A stretch of 56,051 nucleotides of DNA from the NCBI GenBank assembly GCA_002321335.1, contig DCMG01000025.1:1-56051 (forward strand), in the 5' to 3' direction. The number at the start of each line of letters is the position of its first letter. Position 1 is the stretch's first letter. Position numbers and translations under genes: made by a program. A model generated the notes under the pieces. It was not told the DNA's origin and made no database searches. It saw only the letters and a list, made by a program, of their open reading frames with translations. Shown here one piece after another: positions 36,485-45,800 of this stretch. This stretch comes from Bacteroidales bacterium UBA1628 (lineage in GTDB: Bacteria; Bacteroidota; Bacteroidia; Bacteroidales; UBA932).

Positions 36485-36543
36485 ATTGTTGTAAAGTCAT
36501 TGTGTGCTGACACATCAACCATTTATATCAATTGTCCGAACAT

Positions 36544-36578
36544 TGGTATAATGTGGTGTGGTATAATATGCAAAGGTA
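36544..36578 (-). promoter_or_regulatory. promoter with direct-repeat operator for the DUF4886 gene
   Basis: The minus strand has a -7 box TACCTTTG (36578-36571). The plus strand carries TGGTATAAT twice, at 36544-36552 and 36559-36567, 15 bp apart, overlapping the expected transcript start. The intervening minus-strand sequence contains ACCACACCACA, like the repeats at the second susC promoter. Confidence 0.5.
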
Positions 36579-36698
36579 ATGATAATAAAAGAAATTACAA
36601 ATTGCCTTGTGGGCTGAATCCGCACCGCATATGTGATAAATTAAAGCCCGATTGAGATGACGGCTTGCCTGTCCTGGCCGCAACTTGTTCATATTCTG

Positions 36699-36730
36699 TT
36701 TGGAGTATATGGTAAAAAACTGTAACTTTA
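36699..36730 (+). promoter_or_regulatory. promoter of the dihydrofolate reductase gene
   Basis: TTTG at 36699-36702 and TAACTTTA at 36723-36730, separated by 20 bp, match the Bacteroidota -33/-7 layout. The ATG follows 24 bp after the -7 box. The 269 bp between the DUF4886 gene and this gene hold only the two divergent promoters. Confidence 0.6.
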
Positions 36731-36753
36731 CGGCTGAAATTCAGTTTAGGTTT

Positions 36754-37326
36754 ATGGAAAAATGTATCATAGCGGCGATTGCGGACAATGGTGCGATAGG
36801 GAAGGACAATGACCTGCTCTGGCATATCGCCGAAGACATGAGATATTTCAGGCGGATAACCACCGGGAATCCCGTGGTGATGGGTTACCGGACTTTTCTT
36901 TCGATAGGCAGACCGCTTCCCAAGAGGGAAAATATTATTATTTCAACCCGGCAATGGCTTGAAGTTCCAGTGGGCGTGAAGGTGACCGGAAGCCTTGAGG
37001 AGGCATATTCATTGGCGGAAGTGGCTGTCGGGGGCAGTGATGTGGCGTGTGGCGAGACTCCTGCGGAGAAGGCTGCGGCCGCTGATGGTGAGGCACGAAA
37101 AATATTCATAATTGGAGGAGGGGAGACTTACCGCAGGGCGCTTCCTTCAGCGGACAAACTTTACATAACGCACGTCCACACAGTGATTGACGACGCTGAC
37201 ACTTTCTTTCCGGCGATTGATCCGGCGATCTGGGAGGTTGAATCCGCCATCCCGGCCGCCACTGATCCGGAAACCGGTTACACTTACGAATTCAAAGTTT
37301 ACAAAAGACGCGCCGACAACTCATAA
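36754..37326 (+). CDS. folA: dihydrofolate reductase
   Basis: Reduces dihydrofolate to tetrahydrofolate with NADPH. 190 residues from MEKCIIAAIADNGAIGKDNDLLWHIAEDM; the acidic active-site residue is Glu27. VMGYRTFLSIGRPLPKR, then IIISTR and KIFIIGGGETY form the cofactor-binding loops, and the C-terminus is a normal TYEFKVYKR strand. The usual size is about 160; the extra length is an Ala/Gly-rich insertion at about 90-113 between two conserved blocks. No thymidylate synthase gene is adjacent. The start follows from homology and the promoter just upstream. Confidence 0.93.
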   Translation: MEKCIIAAIADNGAIGKDNDLLWHIAEDMRYFRRITTGNPVVMGYRTFLSIGRPLPKRENIIISTRQWLEVPVGVKVTGSLEEAYSLAEVAVGGSDVACGETPAEKAAAADGEARKIFIIGGGETYRRALPSADKLYITHVHTVIDDADTFFPAIDPAIWEVESAIPAATDPETGYTYEFKVYKRRADNS

Positions 37327-37365
37327 TAATCGAGCGTCACGGCATTCCCCATAGGCTGGACATTG

Positions 37366-38748
37366 ATGCAAACGAACTTAATGAATATGTCAAACAGAGA
37401 GAACTTTGGCAGCCGAGCCGCTGTCATCATGGCCTTCGCCGGTTCCGCCATCGGACTCGGCAACATCTGGAGGTTTCCCTATATGGTCGGTGAATATGGA
37501 GGTGCTGCCTTCATTCTCATCTACATCATCTGCTCGTTCGTCCTGTCCTTGCCGATTCTGTTCTCTGAGTCGGTGATCGGCAGGAAGACCCACCTCAGCA
37601 CATTCGGCGCGATGAACGCCCTCGCTCCGCATTCCAGATGGAAATGGCTGGGCCTCCTGACCGTCATCACACCTCTTATCATCCTGTCCTACTACAGCGT
37701 GGTCGGCGGATGGGCCATTGAATATCTTGTCAAGTCGGCCACCTTCAGCTTCACTCCGGACAAAGCCGAGGCTGTCACCGGAATGTTCGGTGAATTCGCC
37801 TCCTCTGTCTGGGGACCGATAATATGTTTGTTCATATTCCTGTTTCTAACCGCAGTGATAGTTTTCCTCGGTGTCAAGAAAGGAATAGAGAAATTCAGCA
37901 ACATTTCGATTCCGATCCTGTTCGTGCTGATCGTGGCGATCGCCATCTATTCGGTCACACTTCCCGGAGCGGGTGAGGGGGTGAAGTATCTGGTCAAGCC
38001 GGACTTCTCCAAACTGACTCCGGGTGCGTTCTCCGCTGCATTGGGCCAAAGTTTCTTCTCTCTGTCACTCGGCGTGGGAACCATGCTGACATATTCATCA
38101 TACGTCAGTGAGAAAGAGAATCTTATGGCATCAGGAGCCGGTACGGCCGTGTCGGATCTGCTGTTCGCCATGCTCGCTGGGTTCGCCATCATGCCGGCCG
38201 TGTTCGCCGCGGGGATAGCTCCGTCCGCCGGACCAGGCCTCGTTTTCGAGACGCTTCCTTACATATTCGCTAAGATGGGAGCCGGCGGGCAGATCGTAAG
38301 CGGCCTTGTCGCGATTCTGTTCTTTTTGACCATTCTTGTGGCGGCGCTCACATCGTCGATTTCAATCCTTGAGGTAGGAGTCGCCTATCTGGTTGAGGAG
38401 AAAGGCGTTTCGAGGCACAAGGCATCAATCGTGCTGTTCTTCGCCACTTTCGCCATCGGAGTTCTCTGTTCGCTTTCGTTCGGCCCGCTCTCCGATGTCA
38501 AGATTCTTGGAGAGGGCATATTCGATTTCTGTGATAAGCTGTGCTCCAACTATCTGATGACGATCGGCGCGTTGCTTTTCTCTGTTTTTGTGGGGTGGAA
38601 GATGGACAAAACCTCTGTCCGTGACGAACTTACGAACAGAGGTGCGATCAAGGCGAACAGCAGATTGTTCCCTGTGGTTTATTTTCTGATAAAGTACATC
38701 GCTCCTGTCACCATCGCGGTGATCTTCATCACCGGGCTGGTCGGGTAA
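37366..38748 (+). CDS. NSS-family sodium-dependent amino acid (neurotransmitter-type) symporter
   Basis: About 460 residues, LeuT-like, with 11-12 membrane helices. The helix-1 signature GSAIGLGNIWRFPYMVGEYGGAAF holds the sodium and substrate backbone site. SFFSLSLGVGTMLTYSSYV is helix 6 with the second binding site, and VAALTSSISILEVGVAYL is helix 8. It imports an amino acid or related amine with Na+. Three in-frame ATGs (37366, 37381, 37387) precede the conserved part. It is convergent with the next gene, 20 bp apart. Confidence 0.93.
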   Translation: MQTNLMNMSNRENFGSRAAVIMAFAGSAIGLGNIWRFPYMVGEYGGAAFILIYIICSFVLSLPILFSESVIGRKTHLSTFGAMNALAPHSRWKWLGLLTVITPLIILSYYSVVGGWAIEYLVKSATFSFTPDKAEAVTGMFGEFASSVWGPIICLFIFLFLTAVIVFLGVKKGIEKFSNISIPILFVLIVAIAIYSVTLPGAGEGVKYLVKPDFSKLTPGAFSAALGQSFFSLSLGVGTMLTYSSYVSEKENLMASGAGTAVSDLLFAMLAGFAIMPAVFAAGIAPSAGPGLVFETLPYIFAKMGAGGQIVSGLVAILFFLTILVAALTSSISILEVGVAYLVEEKGVSRHKASIVLFFATFAIGVLCSLSFGPLSDVKILGEGIFDFCDKLCSNYLMTIGALLFSVFVGWKMDKTSVRDELTNRGAIKANSRLFPVVYFLIKYIAPVTIAVIFITGLVG

Positions 38749-38768
38749 GATTTGAAGCGATCAAAGCA

Positions 38769-39623
38769 CTATTTGATTCTGAACCTATAAATCTGTCCGT
38801 CCCGCGGCTGTCTGCTGACATGCAGGACCATGTAGAGCCATTTCCCCTTGATGTCCACGCCTTCAGGCTCATGGTGCAAGTCGTTCAGGTTAACTGTTTT
38901 GACCAACTTCTTGGCATCCATGTCCAGAACGTGCAGCAATCTGTCGTGTGGCGGATAGCCGTCTCCGAGGTAGGCGTAACGTCCCTTGATGACACTGCCC
39001 TGATATATTTTTATACCAGGAACATAGAACTCGTCCAGCACATCTTTCTGAGTAAGGTGCACTTCTCCGTTCTCGTCCGAGTCCTTCAAGGTCGGAAGCC
39101 TGAATTTCTTGACCAGTTTGCGCATCTCACCGCTCGATCCGTATGTGTAGATGATTTTGTTCTTCCTGTCGATGAACCAGTCGAATGACCCGGTGTAGCC
39201 CTCTCCTGTGTGGAAAAGTTTCTGTACAATCCTGCTTCCGTCCAATGTGATGTCCGTGACATAGCAGCAATGGTCTCCTTTGCAGCCTGAGATGTAGAGC
39301 AGCGGGAACATGATCCCTTTCTCTACTCCGAAAGATGCGTTGTTGCAGTGTGAAGTGTTTCCTTCCAACATGAAGGTGGACACGAACTTATTCTTTTTCA
39401 GGTCAATGACAACGCACTGCCCCTTGTCGTGCAGAACAAATCCATACTTCCCGTGGATCGCGAACCCCTGTGTCGCACCCTTGACCTTTACATCCTCCGG
39501 TGTGATTTTCCCGAGTTCGCAAACCAATTCCGGTTTAAGTTCCGGCCCCTTGTACTCCTGCGCCGAAGCTGTCAGCCCCAAAACCAGAGCCACCGTCAGC
39601 GCCGCTACGAAATTTCTGATCAT
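38769..39623 (-). CDS. secreted protein of unknown function, propeller-like repeats
   Basis: 284 residues with a clear signal peptide (1-21, TASAQ). I do not recognise the family. Repeating short strands (GFAIHGKYGFVLHDKGQCVVIDLKKNKFVSTF; SVIKGRYAYLGDGYPPHDRLLHVLDMDAKKLVKTV; GVDIKGKWLYMVLHV) look like beta-propeller blades. A cluster CKGDHCC near 115 could form a disulfide. It is a single-gene transcript. Confidence 0.6.
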   Translation of the reverse strand: MIRNFVAALTVALVLGLTASAQEYKGPELKPELVCELGKITPEDVKVKGATQGFAIHGKYGFVLHDKGQCVVIDLKKNKFVSTFMLEGNTSHCNNASFGVEKGIMFPLLYISGCKGDHCCYVTDITLDGSRIVQKLFHTGEGYTGSFDWFIDRKNKIIYTYGSSGEMRKLVKKFRLPTLKDSDENGEVHLTQKDVLDEFYVPGIKIYQGSVIKGRYAYLGDGYPPHDRLLHVLDMDAKKLVKTVNLNDLHHEPEGVDIKGKWLYMVLHVSRQPRDGQIYRFRIK

Positions 39624-39647
39624 TATTTATACTTTTTATGAATATGG

Positions 39648-39655
39648 TAAAGTTA
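39648..39655 (-). promoter_or_regulatory. -7 box of the unknown secreted gene
   Basis: TAACTTTA on the minus strand, 25 bp upstream of the ATG. It is divergent from the promoter of the AlkZ-like gene in the same 175-bp gap. Confidence 0.45.
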
Positions 39656-39772
39656 CATCTTTCATTTCATACCGCAAAGCCCCCATGCTGATTTTTCAAC
39701 GTTTCATGGCGGCCTACCGCATTCGGTGCGTATTGCCGGCTGTGCCGAATTGGATATATGATTTGTATGGTT

Positions 39773-39780
39773 TAATTTTG
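39773..39780 (+). promoter_or_regulatory. -7 box of the AlkZ-like gene
   Basis: TAATTTTG matches TAnnTTTG and lies 18 bp before the ATG at 39799. This supports that start over in-frame starts further upstream, which would run through the neighbouring gene's coding region. Confidence 0.5.
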
Positions 39781-39798
39781 CGGCAAATTATACACATC

Positions 39799-40845
39799 AT
39801 GAATCCTGTCACAGCAAGACTTTTGAATCAACAGTTGGTTTGCCCTCGGTTCACGAGACCGGAGGAGGTTGTCTCGTGGTTCGGGGCGATGCAGGGGCAG
39901 GAGTACCGGATGGCGCGCTGGGCGGTGGCGATGCGGACCAGGAGGCCGTCCCTCAAGGCGTTCGAGAAAGCGTTCAACGATGGGCGGATCATCCGCACAC
40001 ATCTGCTGCGATGCACCTGGCAACTGGTTGCGGGTGAGGATTTTGGCTGGATGTTATCGGTCTGCCGGGCGAAGGCGTTGTCCGGACTCAGAGGCTGGAT
40101 GACCGCCAACAAGGTTTCCATTCCAGCGGAAGAGCAGGAGCGGATTTCGGGAATATTCGAGGAAACCTTGCTCCGGAAGCGATGCGCTCAGAAGGCTGAT
40201 TTTGTCGCCGCCCTAGCCGAGCGTGGAATCACGATGGACGACCACCGGCTGTCCTATCATATTCGTTTGGCGGAACTTTCGGGGCTTCTTTGCAGCGGCG
40301 ACCTGCATCCGATGAAAAGCACATATTCCCTTGTTCGTGAGAAAATCAAAGAGCCTTTGAATATGTCGGAAGAGGCTGCTCTGGGTCTGATGGCGCGGAA
40401 ATATTTCCGAAGCCACGCTCCAGCCACGTTCGAGGATTTTCTCTGGTGGTCTGGATTGAATGTCAGCGACTGTCAGAAGGCGATTGAAATCATTGGAAAC
40501 GAATTGATTGAAGAGATTTGGAAAGGCCGGAAGTTCTATATTCACGAATCCTGCCGCACCAGAGGTTTCCGCTCCGGGACAGTCAATCTCATCGCACCGT
40601 ATGATGAATATCTCATCGGCTACAAGAGCCGTGATGTTGTCCTTCCACCCGAGCATTCCCATAAAGCCCACAGCAACAACGGAATATTCCAGCCCATCAT
40701 CGCCCTTGACGGCGAGATTGTCGGCAACTGGTCCCCTACCTCCAAAGACGGCGGCTTCAAGGTCTTCAAGCCCGGTCTTTCCATGCCGGAAGACATCATC
40801 GCCGCCCGCTTCGCGGCCTACCGCCAGTTTGCATGTGGAGGCTGA
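39799..40845 (+). CDS. winged-helix DNA glycosylase of the AlkZ/YcaQ family
   Basis: 348 residues of the HTH_42 family, whose characterised members (AlkZ, YcaQ) unhook DNA crosslinks by base excision. Near residues 31-35 the sequence FGAMQGQEYRMARWAV contains a Q-x-Q catalytic-type motif. RIIRTHLLRCTWQLV and DYHRL-like winged-helix segments (MDDHRLSYHIRLAELSGLL) follow, and the C-terminal domain has APYDEYLIGYKSRD and GNWSP. It is terminated directly against the convergent DUF1963 gene: stop at 40845, the other stop beginning at 40846. Confidence 0.8.
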   Translation: MNPVTARLLNQQLVCPRFTRPEEVVSWFGAMQGQEYRMARWAVAMRTRRPSLKAFEKAFNDGRIIRTHLLRCTWQLVAGEDFGWMLSVCRAKALSGLRGWMTANKVSIPAEEQERISGIFEETLLRKRCAQKADFVAALAERGITMDDHRLSYHIRLAELSGLLCSGDLHPMKSTYSLVREKIKEPLNMSEEAALGLMARKYFRSHAPATFEDFLWWSGLNVSDCQKAIEIIGNELIEEIWKGRKFYIHESCRTRGFRSGTVNLIAPYDEYLIGYKSRDVVLPPEHSHKAHSNNGIFQPIIALDGEIVGNWSPTSKDGGFKVFKPGLSMPEDIIAARFAAYRQFACGG

Positions 40846-41484
40846 TTACAGCGAATGCAGGAAGCCGAAGGCGTGGCTCCAGTTTTGGAAACCGAGGTCG
40901 GACTTGCTCATCAGGATGTTGAACATTCCGGAGTCGTAGAAACGCATCTCAAGGTCGTCATCCTCATCGAGTTGGAGAAGATTGACGGCATCCGGACACT
41001 CATCGCTGATTTCCTCGAAGTACGGTCTGCCGAGGAGCTTGAAGCCATCGGCGTCGTCATCACACTCGGCAAAGTCGATGGCCATCGCAGGCTCGGCGAG
41101 CTCCTGCTCCTCATCGTCCACAAGGATGCACGAGTTGAAGGTCTCCATATTTATCTGCTTGGCGTACTTGACCTTGACGGCCTTCTTCGGCCAGCGCCCG
41201 AGCGGGAAATGCTCCGGGGATTCGTAGCCGATGAAGTCATCGATCGCTGCAAAGAAATAGAGCATACCCTCGTGCGGCAGAAGCCCCTCCTTGTCGAAAG
41301 GCGCAATGTCCTCGCAGTCAATCTGACAGATGAATGTGAGAGGATATTCAGATTCGCTTCCGTCCTCTTCCGTGATCTTCATCATCGGGTATTCAGCCTG
41401 AGGCGGCAGGTCAGGGTTGCCCCACCATTTGCTGCAACAGAAAAGGTTGGATTCCGTCTTCCTTGGTTTTAAACTGATTGCCAT
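40846..41484 (-). CDS. DUF1963 (YwqG-family) protein
   Basis: 212 residues, cytoplasmic. The family signature is clear: KWWGNPDLPPQAEYP, then LTFICQIDCEDIAPFD and GMLYFFAAID, and a C-terminal GFQNWSHAFGFL. YwqG-type proteins have no proven activity; they often accompany toxin or signalling genes. It lies 76 bp downstream of the phosphatase gene on the same strand, so it may be the last member of the kinase-phosphatase locus or an independent gene (a TATATTTA box lies in the gap). Confidence 0.8.
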   Translation of the reverse strand: MAISLKPRKTESNLFCCSKWWGNPDLPPQAEYPMMKITEEDGSESEYPLTFICQIDCEDIAPFDKEGLLPHEGMLYFFAAIDDFIGYESPEHFPLGRWPKKAVKVKYAKQINMETFNSCILVDDEEQELAEPAMAIDFAECDDDADGFKLLGRPYFEEISDECPDAVNLLQLDEDDDLEMRFYDSGMFNILMSKSDLGFQNWSHAFGFLHSL

Positions 41485-41560
41485 AATTATAGTAAATATA
41501 TTATTTTCAGATAAATATGTCTATGATAAATTAAAAGTAGCCGTTAGGTGGAATAGTTGC

Positions 41561-42307
41561 TTATAAGACATCCGCCACGATCGCCGTGATATTGTCCACT
41601 CCGCCGTTCCTTTTGGCGGCGTTGACCAAGGCCATACAACTTTCCTCGGGACTGCCTTCGGCCAGCAGACGCTCAATAACCTCATCGTCAAGCATATCCG
41701 GAAGTCCGTCCGAACAGACAAGAATCCTGTCCGATTCCATCAGTCGGCCACTTATGTCCTGAATGCCGGCCTCTGTGTCGCAGCCCGCTCCGATGCAATT
41801 GTAGAGGGCTTTCCCTGCAGGGAGCGGAACCAAGTCCCTCTCGTGAAGTGTCTGGTCCACGGTCAGTTGGCGAAGCAATCCGTCCCTCAGACGGTATGTC
41901 CGGCTGTCTCCCACGTTCACAAGCAGAGTCTTTCCCTGCATCCAGACAATTCCGGTCAAGGTGCAGCCCATCGCCTTGCCCTGATGTCGCTCGCGGGCCT
42001 TGATGTTGAGACTGGCGCTTATATCTTTGATCTTCAATGCTAAATCCGACACGGGATTGTGATGTGTCAAGGTCTTGTCCAGCAGGAAGGCCCTCAATGC
42101 CTCCAGAGTGAACTGGCTGGCATATTCCCCGCTCTCGTGGCCGCCCATCCCGTCCGCTACAAGTAAGCAAAAGTTTTCATTCTCAGGGGATTCCTTTTCT
42201 ATATTCAAAGAATTGTCCCTGATGAGGTACATCCCGACGGAGGCCATGTCCTCGTTGTTGTCACGTACGCGTCCGACATCCGAAACGCAGCTGATACTCA
42301 GTTTCAT
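41561..42307 (-). CDS. PP2C-family Ser/Thr protein phosphatase
   Basis: 248 residues with the complete PP2C motif set: VRDNNED (metal), VADGMGGHESGEYAS, LLVNVGDSRTYRLRDG, LVCSDGLPDML and GGVDNITAIV. This is the bacterial stand-alone type that reverses Hanks-kinase phosphorylation. It follows the FHA gene by 3 bp and belongs to the operon with the kinase at 46220. Role by context: the eraser of the phospho-signal read by the FHA protein. Confidence 0.93.
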   Translation of the reverse strand: MKLSISCVSDVGRVRDNNEDMASVGMYLIRDNSLNIEKESPENENFCLLVADGMGGHESGEYASQFTLEALRAFLLDKTLTHHNPVSDLALKIKDISASLNIKARERHQGKAMGCTLTGIVWMQGKTLLVNVGDSRTYRLRDGLLRQLTVDQTLHERDLVPLPAGKALYNCIGAGCDTEAGIQDISGRLMESDRILVCSDGLPDMLDDEVIERLLAEGSPEESCMALVNAAKRNGGVDNITAIVADVL

Positions 42308-42310
42308 AGG

Positions 42311-42859
42311 CTATTCAACAGTGAATTTTAATGTGGCTATCCTGAGTTTCCGGCCCTTTCGGAGGGTGTACCACTTGTCCTTTTCAAGCTTCTCCCCGTC
42401 TATGGCCGTGCCGTTGGTCGAACCAAGATCGCAGATTTTCCACTCGCCGTCCTCGAATGTGATCTTCCCGTGATGTCCGGAGACATATTTGCAATCCCCG
42501 AGTTCCGGGAATATTCCTCCGCTTCTTCCGAACTCTCCTTCTTTGAGGTAGAGCGTCATCCCTTCCCCCTTTAAGGTCAGCAAGGCATCGAATATCTGGC
42601 TGAAGTCAATCTTTTCAGCTCCGTTTGATCTCGGTTGTTCAGACGAATCAACAGGCTTTGGTGCGGCCGCCTGCCCAGGAGCGTTCCCATTATGCTCCGC
42701 AAAGAACTTCTCCGCGCTGATAAGCATCTCCCCGCACCGAGGGCATGAGACACCTTTCTTGGGCTGCCGACACTCTGGGCAGAACATCAGATGCTTTCCG
42801 CAGAGATCGCAGTAACGGCTGTCGTCATCGATCACACCTTGGCAGAACGGACATTTCAT
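42311..42859 (-). CDS. zinc-ribbon plus FHA-domain protein
   Basis: 182 residues. The N-terminus has four CxxC pairs (CPFC, CDLC, CPEC, CPRC, residues about 3-43), that is, two zinc ribbons. After a Pro/Ser linker comes an FHA domain (about 95-182) with GRSGG, SGHHGKI and LGSTNGT, the phosphothreonine-binding loops. Such a protein binds phosphorylated partners, here most likely the kinase or ATPase of the same operon. Its start overlaps the ATPase stop by 4 bp (ATGA), so it is translationally coupled. Confidence 0.9.
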   Translation of the reverse strand: MKCPFCQGVIDDDSRYCDLCGKHLMFCPECRQPKKGVSCPRCGEMLISAEKFFAEHNGNAPGQAAAPKPVDSSEQPRSNGAEKIDFSQIFDALLTLKGEGMTLYLKEGEFGRSGGIFPELGDCKYVSGHHGKITFEDGEWKICDLGSTNGTAIDGEKLEKDKWYTLRKGRKLRIATLKFTVE

Positions 42860-45800
42860 AGCAGATCCTCCTTCGTTATTGTCTTTGGTTTGGAACCCTC
42901 GTAAGCAGCCTGTTTCTCAGCGCCGCCCGCGATGAGTTCCTTCATTTTTGAATATGCCCGGCCGGCCACCGCCGACTTGACTTTGCCGAACAGATTCCTT
43001 ACATCCCGGCCGTTGCCGAAGTCGAACGCGCGGTTCTCAAACATATTCGTGAAAAGATCTTTCAGTATGGCTTCGGCTTCAGGCTCAATGGAATAACCTT
43101 CCTTACTGCAATATAGCCTGAATATTTCCATCAGTTCCTCTGGCTTGTAGTCCTCGAAGGTGATGGTCTTGGTGAAGCGGGATTTCAGTCCGGAATTGGA
43201 ATCCAGGAACTGCGTCATCTCCCTCGTGTAGCCCGCCGCGATGCACACAAACTTGCCTTTGCGGTCCTCCAGCAGCTTGAGCAGCTCGGTGACACTCTCG
43301 TTGCCGTAATTGTCACCGCGCCCCTGGATCAATGAATATGCCTCGTCGATGAACAGGATCCCTCCCATCGCCCTGTCCACGGTCTCTCTTGTCTTCGGAG
43401 CCGTCTGGCCAAGATACGGAGCCACCATATCAGCCCTTGATACTTCAACAACATCCGGCCTTGCGATTACACCGAGGGAGTACAGCATCTTGCCCATAAG
43501 TCTTGCCACCGTTGTCTTTCCGGTTCCCGGATTGCCGAGAAAAAGATAGTGGTCCGGGACGATGGCAGTGAACTGTCCGCCTGAGATCTCGCTGTCCATC
43601 TTCCTCTGCCTCATCTCGTCGAGCATCGAACGAATTTCGTTCTTGACACTTTCCAGGCCGATAAGCGAATCCAACTCGGCAAGACATTCCTCCTCGGTGG
43701 CCACTTTCGGCTCCTCGAACGGAATGTCCTTGGGAAGAATCGTGAAGAAACTGTCCTTGGTGATCTGGTCGTCCGGAAGGGCGTTGACCCTTGTGCCGAT
43801 GTTGCCGAGCACGCTGTCGAGCATATTCCTGGCCTCTCTGGCATTGCCGAAATCCTTGCCGGACTTCTCCACCGAAAGTTTCCGGAACGCTTTCATGGCC
43901 TTGTCCAGAGAGCCGTCGGCGAAGGCGTAGCCCTGTCCTTCGGCCATCCTGCGGAAGATCTCGGTCAGTTCCTCCGGAGTGTAGTCGTCGATGTTTATCC
44001 TGTGCGTGAACCTGCTGGCGAAGCCCTCGTTGGCCTTCATCAGGTTGCGCATCTTGTCCTTGTAGCCGGCGCAGACCACGACAAACTTCCCACGGTCGTT
44101 CTCCATCCTGACCATCAGGCGCTCCAGAGCCTTGATCCCTTCGGAGTCCGAGCAGTGTCCCGTGTCGTCGAAAGGGGCAAGGTTGTAGGCCTCGTCGATG
44201 AACAGAACCCCGCCCATGGCCTCGTTCACTGCCTTGTCCATGTTCTTGTCCGACTCGTTGGCGTAGGTGCCGACGATGTCCTTGCGGCTTTTCTCAATGA
44301 CTCTGTCGGTCGAGCATATTCCCATGGCCTTGAACAACTTGCCGAGCACTCTGGCCACGGAGGTCTTTCCGGTTCCCGGGTTTCCGGTGAGGATGATGTT
44401 CACAGGACGGATGGCCGCCTTGCCTCCGAACTCCATTCTCCGCTGCTGGAAGCGCATCTCCTCCGCAAGATCCCTAAGCGCCTTCTTGACGGTCTCCATC
44501 CCGACAAAGGAATCCAGCTCCTTCATTACGCTCTCCACAGAGATCTCCTTTGTGCCCTCAGGACCGACTATGTCCTCCCAAGTCAGGATTTTGCCTGAAC
44601 GGGCATATTCATCATCACTCATTCCCGCCGTTCTGGTGCAGAGTCTCTCGAAGCAGCGGTCGAAGGCGTTCCGTACCTCGCGGGCGTTGCCGAAGGTGTC
44701 GGTGCGGCTCAGGTACATTCGCTCGAAATATTTCCCGACCTTTTCTGAGGCCTCGTCCGTGAGAGTCAACCCCTTGTTTTTCACCATGTTCAGGAATATC
44801 TCGGTGAGCTCGTCGCCGTTGTAGTCTTTGAACTCGATTTTCTTCTTGAATCTGGAGTCGAGCCCGGAGTTGGAGCGCAGGAACATCGTCATCTCCTTGG
44901 TGTAGCCGGCGATGATGCAGATGAAGTCCCCGGCCCTGTTCTCAAGGTACGGCAGCAGGGTGTCGATGGCCTCCTGGCCGACCTTGTCACCGTCTCCCTG
45001 CTTCAATGAATATGCCTCGTCGATGAACAGTATTCCTCCCATCGCGCTGTTGATGACGCGCTCGGTCTTGATAGCGGTGTCACCCACGTACTGCGAGACG
45101 AGATCCTTGCGCGTCACTTCTACCAGATGGCCGCTCGGGAGTACCTGAAGGCTGCCAAGGATGTCTGCGAACAGCCTTGCGATCGTTGTCTTTCCTGTGC
45201 CTGGGTTGCCGGTGAAGACGAAATGGCTCTTCAGTTGCACAGGTTTGCCAGGATTGTCCCTTTTCTGCCTCTTAATGCTGTCGATGATGGATTGGATCTC
45301 GTGCTTTACCTCTGTCAGACCGGTGAAGGCGTTGATTTTGGCCATAATCTGTTCCTCGGTGAGTTCCTTGAAAGGCTCTCCAGGGATGTCGGCCTCTTCT
45401 ATTTCGTTTCCACCTCGGCTGAACATATTGAACGCGCTTTCCTCGGCGATTTTCCCGGCCAGGATTCCGTTCTCCTTGGTCCTGCCGTCACGGAACATCT
45501 TCTTGAAGACAAGTCCCAGTTTCCTTTCCGCCTGAGGGCTGACCGTGGTCCTGAACTTGTCCCTGACCATCGCCAAGCACATTGTCTTGAGGTCATTGTC
45601 CTTGAACGGTGAGATGTGGAAACGGAACTCAAAGAGAGACAAAGCGTTGCTGTCCGCGCTGAGAAAAGTCCCGAAGCCATCCTCAAGGCCGCACAGAATC
45701 ACCACAGGCATATTCACGTCAGTCTTCATTCTCGCGAAGAGTTTGTCCAGCTGCGAGGATCCTCCTTTGGCGTTCACCAGGTTCTGGCAGTTCGTGACCA

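Noticed and set aside
39310..39798. N-terminal extension of the AlkZ-like protein from 39310
   Set aside because: The extra residues run antisense through the end of the neighbouring secreted-protein gene and its promoter; the ATG at 39799 has its own -7 box and starts the conserved domain.
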